Assembly (NCBI GenBank): GCA_003154555.1
Contig: PMDT01000392.1
Coordinates: 1 to 6,025, forward strand
DNA from: Spirochaetaceae bacterium
GTDB lineage: Bacteria; Spirochaetota; Spirochaetia; SZUA-6; Fen-1364
DNA: 6,025 bases
Direction of reading: 5' to 3'
Shown here: positions 1-5,660 of the stretch, one piece after another
Position numbering within the stretch: the first letter of the stretch is position 1
Layout: every line of letters starts with the position of its first letter
The notes under the pieces: generated by a model
Databases searched by the model: none
What the model saw: only the letters and a program-made list of their open reading frames with translations
Told to the model about the DNA's origin: nothing
Position numbers and translations under genes: made by a program

Positions 1-393
1 GACGTCCGCGGCGGCAACGAATCGATCCTCCTCGTGGAGGACGAATCGATGATACGCGCACTCGTGCGCAATGTGCTCGTGAGCAACGGGTACTCGGTCA
101 CGGAGGCCGACAACGGAGAGCATGCCAAGGAGATATTCCAGGCCAACGGTGCGCACATCGACCTGGTCGTGACGGACGTCGTGCTCCCGGGGATCGGCGG
201 ACGCGACCTGATCGAGCACATGAAGGCATCGCGGCCCGACCTGCCCGCTCTCTTCATGTCCGGGTATACGCCCGACGTGATCGACAATCACGGCCAGCTC
301 CATCCGGGCCTCGCTTTCCTCCAGAAGCCCTTCACCCCTGAGTCACTCCTGCTCAAGATCCGTGAGGTCCTCGACGCCCACCGACGCACCTGA
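1..393 (+). CDS. C-terminal receiver domain of a hybrid sensor histidine kinase (5' partial)
   Basis: The reading frame is open from the first base to the TGA at 391-393, giving 130 visible residues, so the gene begins outside the window. The visible part is a complete response-regulator receiver domain. It has the acidic pair in ILLVEDE (residues 13-14), the phospho-acceptor Asp at residue 59 in VVTDVVLPG (codon 175-177), the switch Ser in FMSGY (codon 259-261) and the conserved Lys in FLQKPF (codon 325-327). The preceding RGGNESILLVEDE linker is typical of receivers fused behind the ATPase domain of PAS-type hybrid kinases. The domain would take phosphate from a histidine at the inner membrane or in the cytosol. 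A GTG at 34 could begin an ORF, but it lies inside the first beta strand and would remove part of the fold. No output domain follows, so signalling would need a phosphotransfer partner. A stand-alone CheY-like regulator starting just upstream is the alternative. Confidence 0.85.
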   Translation, partial: DVRGGNESILLVEDESMIRALVRNVLVSNGYSVTEADNGEHAKEIFQANGAHIDLVVTDVVLPGIGGRDLIEHMKASRPDLPALFMSGYTPDVIDNHGQLHPGLAFLQKPFTPESLLLKIREVLDAHRRT

Positions 394-1345
394 TCCTGTT
401 CCGTCCCTCCTCATCGTGGATGGCGCGAGTGATGGCCTGCGGGCGGACGCCTATCTCTCGCGCGAGCTCGCCTTCCTGTCGCGCGGCCGCGTGCGGCAGA
501 AGATCCAGATGGGCGAATCGCTCCTGAACGGCAGGCGCTACTCCACGGCGACGCGGCTGCGCAGCGGCGACAGGATCACCATCGCCTGGCGCGGACCACC
601 CGACCTGCGGCAGGCGACGCCCGTGCCGGTGCTTTTCGAGGACGATTTTCTTCTCGCCCTGGACAAGCCCGCGGGCATGGTCTCGCATCCCGTGGGACGG
701 ACACGGGCCGGCACGCTCGTGCAGTTTGCGCGGGAGCGCTGCGCGCGTGACATCCGCGCGAGCCTCGAACGGGGGGACATGAGCTTCTACCCCACCCTCG
801 TGAATCGACTTGATGCCGGAACGAGCGGGATCGTGCTGGTCGCGAAAACCCGTGACACCCACAGGGCGATGCAGGCTCTGACGGTGAGCAGGCAGGTTGC
901 GAAAGAGTACATCGCCCTGGTCGAGGGAAGAATGTCCCAGGCCGACGGCCGCATCGAGCTTCCCCTCGGGCCGGATAAGCACAGCAGCGTGCGCCTCAAG
1001 ATGGCCGGTCGCGCGGACGGCCTGCCGTCAGTCACAACGTATGACGTGCTCTGGCTCTTTGCCGCGCAGAGCCTGGTGCGCGCCGTGCCCCTCACCGGCC
1101 GCCAGCACCAGATACGGGTTCATCTCGCCTCTCTGGGACATCCGGTCGTCGGAGATCTCCTGTACCATGACGAGCGGCTATTCCTTGCCCACGTGAATGC
1201 ACGCGTCGACGAAAACGATGCGGTTGCGCGGCATTTCCTCCACGCGTCGCGGATGGAGTTCGTGCACCCGGTGACCGGAGCGAAAACGAGGATCGATGCG
1301 CCGCTGCCGCAGGATTTCCTTTCGATTCTTGCGCGGCTGGAATAG
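362..1345 (+). CDS. RluA-family pseudouridine synthase with N-terminal S4 domain
   Basis: This predicted cytoplasmic enzyme of 327 residues isomerises uridine to pseudouridine in structured RNA, most often 23S rRNA in this family. Residues about 25-75 form an S4 RNA-binding domain (ADAYLSREL, then GRVRQKIQMG and LRSGDRITI). The RluA catalytic domain runs from about residue 88 to the end. It contains LALDKPAGMVSHP, the catalytic motif NRLDAGTSG with Asp151 (codon 812-814), TGRQHQIRVHLASLGHPVVG near residues 245-264 and HASRMEFVHPVTG near 284-296. The length fits RluC/RluD-type enzymes, but the paralogue and target uridine cannot be told, so no symbol is given. The start is uncertain. GTG 362 overlaps the upstream kinase by 32 bases and has no clear Shine-Dalgarno. 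GTG 416 is the next in-frame choice and keeps the S4 domain. Co-transcription with the kinase is likely, while a functional link is not evident. Confidence 0.92.
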   Translation: MRSSTPTDAPDPVPSLLIVDGASDGLRADAYLSRELAFLSRGRVRQKIQMGESLLNGRRYSTATRLRSGDRITIAWRGPPDLRQATPVPVLFEDDFLLALDKPAGMVSHPVGRTRAGTLVQFARERCARDIRASLERGDMSFYPTLVNRLDAGTSGIVLVAKTRDTHRAMQALTVSRQVAKEYIALVEGRMSQADGRIELPLGPDKHSSVRLKMAGRADGLPSVTTYDVLWLFAAQSLVRAVPLTGRQHQIRVHLASLGHPVVGDLLYHDERLFLAHVNARVDENDAVARHFLHASRMEFVHPVTGAKTRIDAPLPQDFLSILARLE

Positions 1346-1349
1346 CCGC
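1333..1349. other. Stem-loop between convergent genes
   Basis: GCGGCT (1333-1338) pairs with AGCCGC (1344-1349) around the loop GGAAT. The structure straddles the TAG stop of the pseudouridine synthase gene, just before the stop of the convergent operon at 1353. Neither strand has a T-tract behind it, so it is not a standard intrinsic terminator. It could block 3' exonucleases or slow polymerase at the end of both transcripts. A competing stem, CCGCC (1346-1350) with GGCGG (1361-1365), overlaps it. The stem is only six pairs, so chance is possible in GC-rich DNA. Confidence 0.35.
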
Positions 1350-1352
1350 CCG

Positions 1353-2072
1353 TCACGCCAGGCGGAAGCGTCCCCCCGCGAGCTTCTGGAGCGTGCGACC
1401 CAGCGCCGTCCGTTCAGCCTCGGACCCGAGGCTGGAATTCTCACTCCGGGACAACTGCGTGAAAGCGAGGAGGTCCCTTTCCAGGCTGTCGAAGCTCTTG
1501 ATCTGCAGCGCAACCGCTTCGTCAATCCAGCGCTGCGCGCGGTCCGGGCGCAGCAGCTTCGGCGCCGCGGAGAGCATCTGGAGGAAATGGCCCATGCAGA
1601 ATCCGTGCGACGCCTGGAACCGGGCGGGAAACTCCGCATCCCTGCTCCAGAGATAGAGGATCGTGAACGCGTAGCGCTCGCCGTCCGTGCGGAGCATGTC
1701 GCAGATGAAGCATCGGTCCCGCATCGACGCCAGCGTCGCCTCGGCTTCCGCCGCGCTCTGCCGCGACCGTCGGCCCGTACCGGCCTCAGCGATCCTCTCC
1801 AGCGCGGCGCGGATCTGCGGAATCTTCTGCTGGAGATGGGTGTGGACGACAAGACCGAGCCCGAGCTTGTTCTCCGCGCGGTACAGTTTGCCGTAGTGAT
1901 CGGGGCAGAATCCTGTCTCATTTGTCTGGACGCGCACGTTCGGCTCCATCACCCGGGAGTGCTGGAATGAGCGGAGGTAGGTCGCCTCCGCGGCCTCGTG
2001 CAGAATGCACAAGGGACATTCTCCGGCGTCCTCATAGGCGTCATGAACCTTGCTTATTTCCAGCTTCGGCAT
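1353..2072 (-). CDS. DUF6062 family Cys/His-rich protein
   Basis: This protein of 239 residues has no signal peptide or membrane segment. I place it in DUF6062, a family of unknown function, from recalled resemblance of its Cys/His motifs. Two related halves are visible. The first has CPLC (C19, C22) and then GFCPDH (C56, H59). The second has CFIC (C121, C124) and then GFCMGH (C159, H162). The C-x2-C to C-x2-H spacing is 33 residues in one half and 34 in the other, which looks like an internal duplication able to hold two metal ions or serve redox chemistry. That role is inferred. The ATG at 2072 is chosen because it lies one base after the TGA of the upstream nitroreductase (TGA-C-ATG), the usual arrangement for translational coupling. 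The longer frame to 2138 adds an unconvincing Arg-rich leader inside that gene. This is the last gene of the operon. The C-terminus, from about residue 195, is rich in Ser and Arg and looks flexible. Confidence 0.85.
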   Translation of the reverse strand: MPKLEISKVHDAYEDAGECPLCILHEAAEATYLRSFQHSRVMEPNVRVQTNETGFCPDHYGKLYRAENKLGLGLVVHTHLQQKIPQIRAALERIAEAGTGRRSRQSAAEAEATLASMRDRCFICDMLRTDGERYAFTILYLWSRDAEFPARFQASHGFCMGHFLQMLSAAPKLLRPDRAQRWIDEAVALQIKSFDSLERDLLAFTQLSRSENSSLGSEAERTALGRTLQKLAGGRFRLA

Positions 2073-2073
2073 G

Positions 2074-2586
2074 TCACCATGTCTCGCGACGCACGATCTG
2101 CTCCATCGGAAGCCTGCTCTTTGCAACCGGCCCGGCATCCGCCGGGTAGCCCAGCGGCATGAGCTGCACCACCCGTATCGCAGCGGGAATCCCCAGGATC
2201 TGCTTCACCACTGCCTCGTCGAATGACCCGATCCAGCACGTGCCCAGGCCCTCCGCGACCGCCGCGAGGCTCAGGTGATCCATCGCAATGGCAAGATCGA
2301 TGGGGTAGGCCGCCTGGCCGCAGCGCATGATCCTCCCGTCGGTCTCCGCACAGCCGGCGAGGAGAATCGCCGCCGTGCCGATGAATGGCTGCCGGGCGGC
2401 CTCCCGCGCGATCCTTTCGCGCGTCGCCTTGTCGCGAACGACCACGAACCTCCACTCCTGTCCATTGCGGGCCGACGGGGCCAGGCGCGCCGCGTCCATC
2501 ACGCGGCCGAGGGTCTCCTCCGGGACGGGCCGGTCCAGGAATGCGCGCACGCTTTTGCGGATCCGGATTGCTTCATGAACGTCCAT
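2074..2586 (-). CDS. Compact nitroreductase-family FMN oxidoreductase
   Basis: This 170-residue protein is a short member of the nitroreductase family, which uses FMN and NAD(P)H to reduce nitro compounds, quinones or other electron acceptors, normally as a cytoplasmic homodimer. The FMN phosphate-binding start IRKSVRAF lies at residues 9-16 and APSARNGQEWRF at 36-47. The middle has CGQAAYPIDLAIAMDHLSLA near 88-108, followed by GLGTCWIG at 113-120. The C-terminal part has PLGYP (144-148) and an end of the type EQIVRRETW. All the usual landmarks are present, so it should be functional, but the substrate cannot be deduced. The ATG at 2586 has a GGGAG Shine-Dalgarno (2596-2600) nine bases upstream. 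The gene overlaps the end of the upstream metallopeptidase gene by 14 bases and ends one base before the DUF6062 start, so it is the middle gene of the operon. Confidence 0.93.
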   Translation of the reverse strand: MDVHEAIRIRKSVRAFLDRPVPEETLGRVMDAARLAPSARNGQEWRFVVVRDKATRERIAREAARQPFIGTAAILLAGCAETDGRIMRCGQAAYPIDLAIAMDHLSLAAVAEGLGTCWIGSFDEAVVKQILGIPAAIRVVQLMPLGYPADAGPVAKSRLPMEQIVRRETW

Positions 2587-3397
2587 GGCGATCGACTCCC
2601 GGGGACCGTTTTTCGAGCTCCTGAAGCCGCTTCTCGATTTCTTTCAACTGCTTCTTCATCCTCTCGATGTTCTTCTCCAGCCGTTCCCGCTCTGCCTGGA
2701 GGGCCTCGCGGGCGTCCTTTGACGGCGCCGCAGGTCCGTGTGCCGTCTTCACCATGTCCGGGCTGTGCCCGGCGCGCAGCTCTTTCTCCGCCGCCTGGCG
2801 GGAGCGATCGTCGCGAATCGTGGCGAGCGTCCGCATGTTCTCGAAGCCGACCGCCGGGTCCAGGTCGAGTGTGTGCGCCTTCATGATGACATTCGCGCTC
2901 GTCCGCGGCAGGGCAAGCACCCTGTCAAGGTAATCGGAGAAGCTCGTGCCGTGTTTCTCGCACAGCCCGTGGGCCTGGATAAGGAGCCGGCCGAGCTCCT
3001 TCATCGCGGTGCCGCTTTCCGTGAGGAACTTGTCCTTGATCTGGCGCGTCAGAGCCCGGAACTCGTCGATGGCCTCGAATGGGTTCTTGTAAATGCCCTT
3101 TGCCTCGGCCTCGAAGAGCAGAGTGTGGAGGAGGTTCCAGAAGGCCGTGGTATGGGTGCGTGCGGAGATCGGCCGCGCGGACGTGGTGAACTGGATATGG
3201 TGCGCGTATTCGTGTATTGCTGTATACATGAGCTCGTTGTCGTTCTTGAAGTTCTTGTTGTGGATGATGATTTCGCGCGTTTCGGGCTTGTAGAGGCCGT
3301 GCACCCTGCGGCTCTTCTTCCCCGACAGGATGACGGTGAAGTCGTGATCGGTCTTTCGCAGAGAAAGGAGCGTGGTGCGGATCTGGTCGTTGTTCAC
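2573..3397 (-). CDS. Putative zinc metallopeptidase (HEYAHH) with C-terminal coiled coil
   Basis: No named family was recognised with certainty. With the GTG start the protein has 274 residues and no signal peptide, so it should be cytoplasmic. Residues 62-66 (HEYAH) match the HExxH zinc signature, with Glu63 as the catalytic base. The stretch THTTAFW (from residue 81) recalls the HxxxFW block of YgjP/SprT-like peptidases, making His82 a candidate third ligand. Residues about 150-217 (from SFSDYL through LPRTSANVIMKAH to AGHSPDMVK) faintly resemble ParB/KorB-type helix-turn-helix sequence. Residues 228-264 are a strongly charged Leu/Glu/Lys/Arg coiled coil. I chose GTG 3397 because AGGGGAAGGGA (3406-3416) lies eight bases upstream. 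The alternative ATG at 3436 adds 13 residues and has no Shine-Dalgarno, though it could be leaderless. The gene opens the operon and is divergent from htrA. The peptidase call is moderately sure and the DNA-binding call is speculative. Confidence 0.8.
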   Translation of the reverse strand: MNNDQIRTTLLSLRKTDHDFTVILSGKKSRRVHGLYKPETREIIIHNKNFKNDNELMYTAIHEYAHHIQFTTSARPISARTHTTAFWNLLHTLLFEAEAKGIYKNPFEAIDEFRALTRQIKDKFLTESGTAMKELGRLLIQAHGLCEKHGTSFSDYLDRVLALPRTSANVIMKAHTLDLDPAVGFENMRTLATIRDDRSRQAAEKELRAGHSPDMVKTAHGPAAPSKDAREALQAERERLEKNIERMKKQLKEIEKRLQELEKRSPGVDRHGRS

Positions 3398-3405
3398 CCG
3401 GCGAT

Positions 3406-3416
3406 TCCCTTCCCCT
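3406..3416 (-). promoter_or_regulatory. Shine-Dalgarno that decides the metallopeptidase start
   Basis: On the minus strand this reads AGGGGAAGGGA and ends eight bases before GTG 3397. It is the only good ribosome-binding sequence near the 5' end of this gene and favours the GTG over the upstream ATG at 3436. Together with the promoter at 3443-3470 it implies a leader of about 40 bases. Confidence 0.6.
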
Positions 3417-3442
3417 GGACTGAGTTCGTCGATCATGATACC

Positions 3443-3470
3443 AGATTAACGAAAATTAACAATCGGCCAA
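3443..3470 (-). promoter_or_regulatory. Candidate promoter of the metallopeptidase operon, with direct repeat
   Basis: Read on the minus strand, TTGGCC (3465-3470) is a -35-like box, followed by a 16-base spacer and TAATCT (3443-3448) as a -10-like box. Matches to the sigma-70 consensus are only partial. The predicted transcript starts near 3436. The spacer and -10 contain a direct repeat, ATTAAC on the plus strand at 3445-3450 and 3455-3460, one helical turn apart. That placement would suit an operator. The region is markedly AT-rich compared with the surrounding genes. Confidence 0.4.
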
Positions 3471-3505
3471 TCCATCCACAATCTGGAAGAAGTATCTTGA
3501 TGCAC

Positions 3506-3513
3506 AGGAGGTG
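3506..3513 (+). promoter_or_regulatory. Strong Shine-Dalgarno of htrA
   Basis: AGGAGGTG lies seven bases before ATG 3521 and is almost fully complementary to the 16S rRNA tail. It fixes the htrA start, although the reading frame remains open for about 260 codons further upstream, antisense to the metallopeptidase gene. A plus-strand promoter must lie between about 3437 and 3505. TATCTT (3493-3498) is a possible -10, but no convincing -35 accompanies it. Confidence 0.85.
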
Positions 3514-3520
3514 CAATAGA

Positions 3521-5047
3521 ATGAAACATGCATATATGAGATACATCGCTCTGGCAACGCTGGTGCTGCTGGTCGCCGGCCCCTCGATGGCGTTCTCTCT
3601 CGGGAGGGCGGAGAAGACAGGTGGCACGGATGTCGCCAAATCCTCCTCGCCGTCCGGACAGGCTTCAGACTCCGCCGGCATGGCGGAAGCAACGAAAAAC
3701 CTTGCAACCATACAATACTCGTTCCGCGAGGTGGCGCAGAAAGTGCTGCCCGTGGTCGTGGAGGTGGACATCACGCAGCAGTCCGGCGGCGCGCAGGCGG
3801 CCAGCCCCTTCGACTGGTTTTTCAACCAGCCGAACAACGGCAGGAGCCCGCAGCCCCGCATCCAGCAGGGTCTGGGTTCCGGCATCATCGTGAAGAAGTC
3901 CGGCAGCACCTACTATGTGCTCACGAACAACCATGTCGTGGATTCCGCCACGACGATCAAGGTGAAGCTGTCCGACGAATCCCTCATCACCAATGTGAAA
4001 ACGGTCGGAACGGATTCGCGGCGGGACCTCGCCGTCATCTCCTTCACCAGCAGCAGGGATCTGCCGGTTGCGGAGCTCGGCGACTCCAGCGAGCTGCAGG
4101 TCGGCGATCTCGTCCTCGCCGTCGGCAACCCCTGGGGGTTCGAAAACACGGTGACGATGGGCATCGTGAGCGCCCTGGGCCGCAGCAATTCGCAGCTCAG
4201 CTCGAACACGGATTACATCCAGACCGACGCGGCGATCAATGAGGGCAACTCGGGCGGCGCGCTCGTGAACATCAAGGGCGAGGTGGTGGGCATCAACACC
4301 TGGATCGCCACGCCGACGGGAGGAAGCATCAGCCTCGGCTTCGCCATCCCGATCAACAGCGCCAAGAAGGCGGTTGAGGATTTTATCAGCAAGGGCAAGG
4401 TGGAATACGGCTTCCTCGGGGTGCTGCCGGGGGATCCTGCCAGCGACACCCTCCCGGGGGTCGGCAGGGACCTCAAGGTCGACAATGTGAAGGGCTCGCT
4501 CGTGTTGAACCTCTTCAAGAACTCGGCGGCCGACAAGGCCGGGCTCCTGCCGGGGGACTACATCACGAGGGCCAACGGGATCGACATTCCCAATACGAAC
4601 AAGCTGATCCAGGTGGTCGGTGACCTGCTCGCGGGCAGATCGTACGACTTCGAGCTCATCCGCAACGGGGAGAAGACGAAAGTATCCGTCAAGCTCGCCG
4701 TGCGGCCCGCCGACGGGTCCGATGAAACGGCGTACTCCAACATGTGGCCGGGGCTTGTCGTCTTCCACGCGAATGACGACGCCCGCCAGCTCCCCGGCTT
4801 CAGCGACATCGCCAAAGGCGTGGATGGCGTCATGATCCAGGGGGCGATGTCCGGCAACAACGCGCAGGACCAGTCGCCGGCGGCAATCGCCGGGTTCCGT
4901 CCCGGGGACCTGATCACGCAGATCAATGGAAAGGACATCCATACGGTGATGGATTTCTACAAGGCGGTGAACGACAAATCGAAGAAGGACGTCTCCTTCA
5001 AGATCAGTCGGCAGGGCACCGATGTCACGATCGGAATGAGTCGCTAG
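3521..5047 (+). CDS. htrA: HtrA/DegP-type periplasmic serine protease with two PDZ domains
   Basis: This 508-residue protein is an envelope quality-control protease that degrades or refolds misfolded exported proteins, usually as a trimer or larger cage. Residues 1-24 form a signal peptide (Lys/His/Arg start, hydrophobic core to about residue 19, likely cleavage after SMA at 22-24). A Ser/Gly-rich linker follows to about residue 60. The trypsin-like domain has its full triad: His138 in TNNHVV, Asp169 in DSRRDLAV and Ser244 in NEGNSGGAL (codon 4250-4252). PDZ1 covers about 296-395, with the carboxylate-binding loop YGFLGV and the AGLLPGDYI turn. PDZ2 covers about 405-506, beginning with WPGLVV and containing AGFRPGDLI. 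The domain order is that of DegP/DegQ, and it looks active. The start is set by AGGAGGTG. It is transcribed alone, divergent from the metallopeptidase operon, and ends at a strong terminator. DegP versus DegQ cannot be separated here. Confidence 0.96.
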   Translation: MKHAYMRYIALATLVLLVAGPSMAFSLGRAEKTGGTDVAKSSSPSGQASDSAGMAEATKNLATIQYSFREVAQKVLPVVVEVDITQQSGGAQAASPFDWFFNQPNNGRSPQPRIQQGLGSGIIVKKSGSTYYVLTNNHVVDSATTIKVKLSDESLITNVKTVGTDSRRDLAVISFTSSRDLPVAELGDSSELQVGDLVLAVGNPWGFENTVTMGIVSALGRSNSQLSSNTDYIQTDAAINEGNSGGALVNIKGEVVGINTWIATPTGGSISLGFAIPINSAKKAVEDFISKGKVEYGFLGVLPGDPASDTLPGVGRDLKVDNVKGSLVLNLFKNSAADKAGLLPGDYITRANGIDIPNTNKLIQVVGDLLAGRSYDFELIRNGEKTKVSVKLAVRPADGSDETAYSNMWPGLVVFHANDDARQLPGFSDIAKGVDGVMIQGAMSGNNAQDQSPAAIAGFRPGDLITQINGKDIHTVMDFYKAVNDKSKKDVSFKISRQGTDVTIGMSR

Positions 5048-5066
5048 CGATACCTGCCCTTACGTG

Positions 5067-5096
5067 AAGCCGCCCCTCGTTGGGGCGGCTTTTTTT
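5067..5096 (+). terminator. Intrinsic terminator of htrA
   Basis: A perfect 10-base-pair stem, AAGCCGCCCC (5067-5076) with GGGGCGGCTT (5082-5091), encloses the loop TCGTT. It runs into seven consecutive T residues (5090-5096), 19 bases after the htrA stop codon. On the minus strand the same hairpin lies beyond the end of the lipoprotein gene but has no T-tract behind it, so it would terminate that transcript poorly. Confidence 0.95.
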
Positions 5097-5109
5097 GTCT
5101 CCGACGCGG

Positions 5110-5565
5110 TCAGGGAACGAGGTAGAAGAGCGCGCTGTTTTTCGGGTTAAGCGTGGGAGGACTCGCGGTAAACTGGAAATCGCTGATGCTCGGCGACTGC
5201 TGGGTTCCCGCCTCCAGATCGAAGCCCTCGTTGGGCGTGATCGTCACGCTCTGCGAGCTCGTCTTCGACGTGCCGTCCAGAGCATAGGTTTCGAACATGA
5301 TCGTGAGATTTGCCGTCGGTGGGGCGGTCAGGAGCGACAGCTTTCCGTAGAGGCCGTTCGCGCTGGTCTTGTACACGATGACGGAGCTTGTTGTCAGCGC
5401 CGTAAGATCGATCGGCGCACCGCTCATGCTCGCACTCTTGTTCTGGATCGACGCCTGCGTGAGCTGGTAGTATCCCTTGCCGATGATGCCCTGCCAGATA
5501 AAGGCGCAGCCGCAAAGGAGCAGGAGAAATGATGCACAAAGGATCGCAATGGAGGCTCTCTTCAT
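5110..5565 (-). CDS. Small predicted lipoprotein of unknown function
   Basis: This 151-residue protein starts with MKRAS, a hydrophobic run to about residue 17 and the lipobox-like LCGC ending at Cys20. Cys20 would be lipidated and the mature part anchored to an envelope membrane. Cys at the -2 position is unusual, although spirochaete lipoboxes are known to be loose. The mature region of about 130 residues is rich in Ser, Thr and alternating hydrophobic residues, suggesting a beta-sandwich, and has no further cysteine. I do not recognise a family. The ATG at 5565 is chosen because it gives a clean signal peptide; the in-frame GTG at 5583 overlaps the predicted -10 box. No Shine-Dalgarno precedes the ATG. 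The gene converges on htrA across the terminator at 5067-5096, and there is no sign of an operon partner. Confidence 0.8.
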   Translation of the reverse strand: MKRASIAILCASFLLLLCGCAFIWQGIIGKGYYQLTQASIQNKSASMSGAPIDLTALTTSSVIVYKTSANGLYGKLSLLTAPPTANLTIMFETYALDGTSKTSSQSVTITPNEGFDLEAGTQQSPSISDFQFTASPPTLNPKNSALFYLVP

Positions 5566-5573
5566 AGTATGAA

Positions 5574-5582
5574 ATTGTACCA
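5574..5582 (-). promoter_or_regulatory. Extended -10 promoter of the lipoprotein gene
   Basis: The minus strand reads TGGTACAAT, an extended -10 (TGn followed by TACAAT, five of six matches to TATAAT). A good -35 is not visible, which is usual for extended -10 promoters. Only eight bases separate the hexamer from ATG 5565, so the transcript would start within about five bases of the start codon or on it. The mRNA would be leaderless or nearly so. Confidence 0.5.
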
Positions 5583-5586
5583 CGCG

Positions 5587-5612
5587 AAAAAGCGGCTCGG
5601 ATAGGAGGAGCC
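5587..5612 (-). terminator. Possible weak terminator of the methyltransferase gene
   Basis: On the minus strand GGCTC (5608-5612) pairs with GAGCC (5594-5598) around a nine-base loop, followed by GC and five T residues (5587-5591). It lies about 50 bases after the stop codon of the methyltransferase gene and just before the lipoprotein promoter, which is where a terminator is expected. The short stem and large loop make it weak. Confidence 0.35.
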
Positions 5613-5660
5613 AATCCAGCGGATCGGGAAGGCCGCGTCAAGGCCGTCACCGCAGCGAGC

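Noticed and set aside
353..982. 209-codon minus-strand frame across the pseudouridine synthase
   Set aside because: It is rich in Arg, His, Gly and Pro without domain signatures, and lies opposite a gene with clear catalytic motifs.
2738..3520. Upstream in-frame extension of htrA by about 260 codons
   Set aside because: It is antisense to the metallopeptidase gene, has no recognisable domain, and the signal peptide plus AGGAGGTG fix the start at 3521.
3665..4942. 425-codon open frame on the minus strand inside htrA
   Set aside because: It is a codon-bias shadow in GC-rich DNA: the htrA sense frame has a full family match, and the antisense product shows only Asp/Arg/Val-rich low-information sequence with no motif.
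5041..5050. Perfect 10-base palindrome TCGCTAGCGA over the htrA stop codon
   Set aside because: About six 10-base palindromes are expected by chance in 6 kb, and it has no supporting context; the real terminator is just downstream.
5080..5532. 150-codon plus-strand frame opposite the lipoprotein gene
   Set aside because: It starts inside the htrA terminator and has no domain or ribosome-binding site, whereas the minus strand encodes a signal peptide with lipobox.
5603..5610. Shine-Dalgarno-like AGGAGG on the plus strand in the gap after the lipoprotein gene
   Set aside because: No start codon follows at a suitable distance, and the sequence is better explained as part of the minus-strand hairpin.
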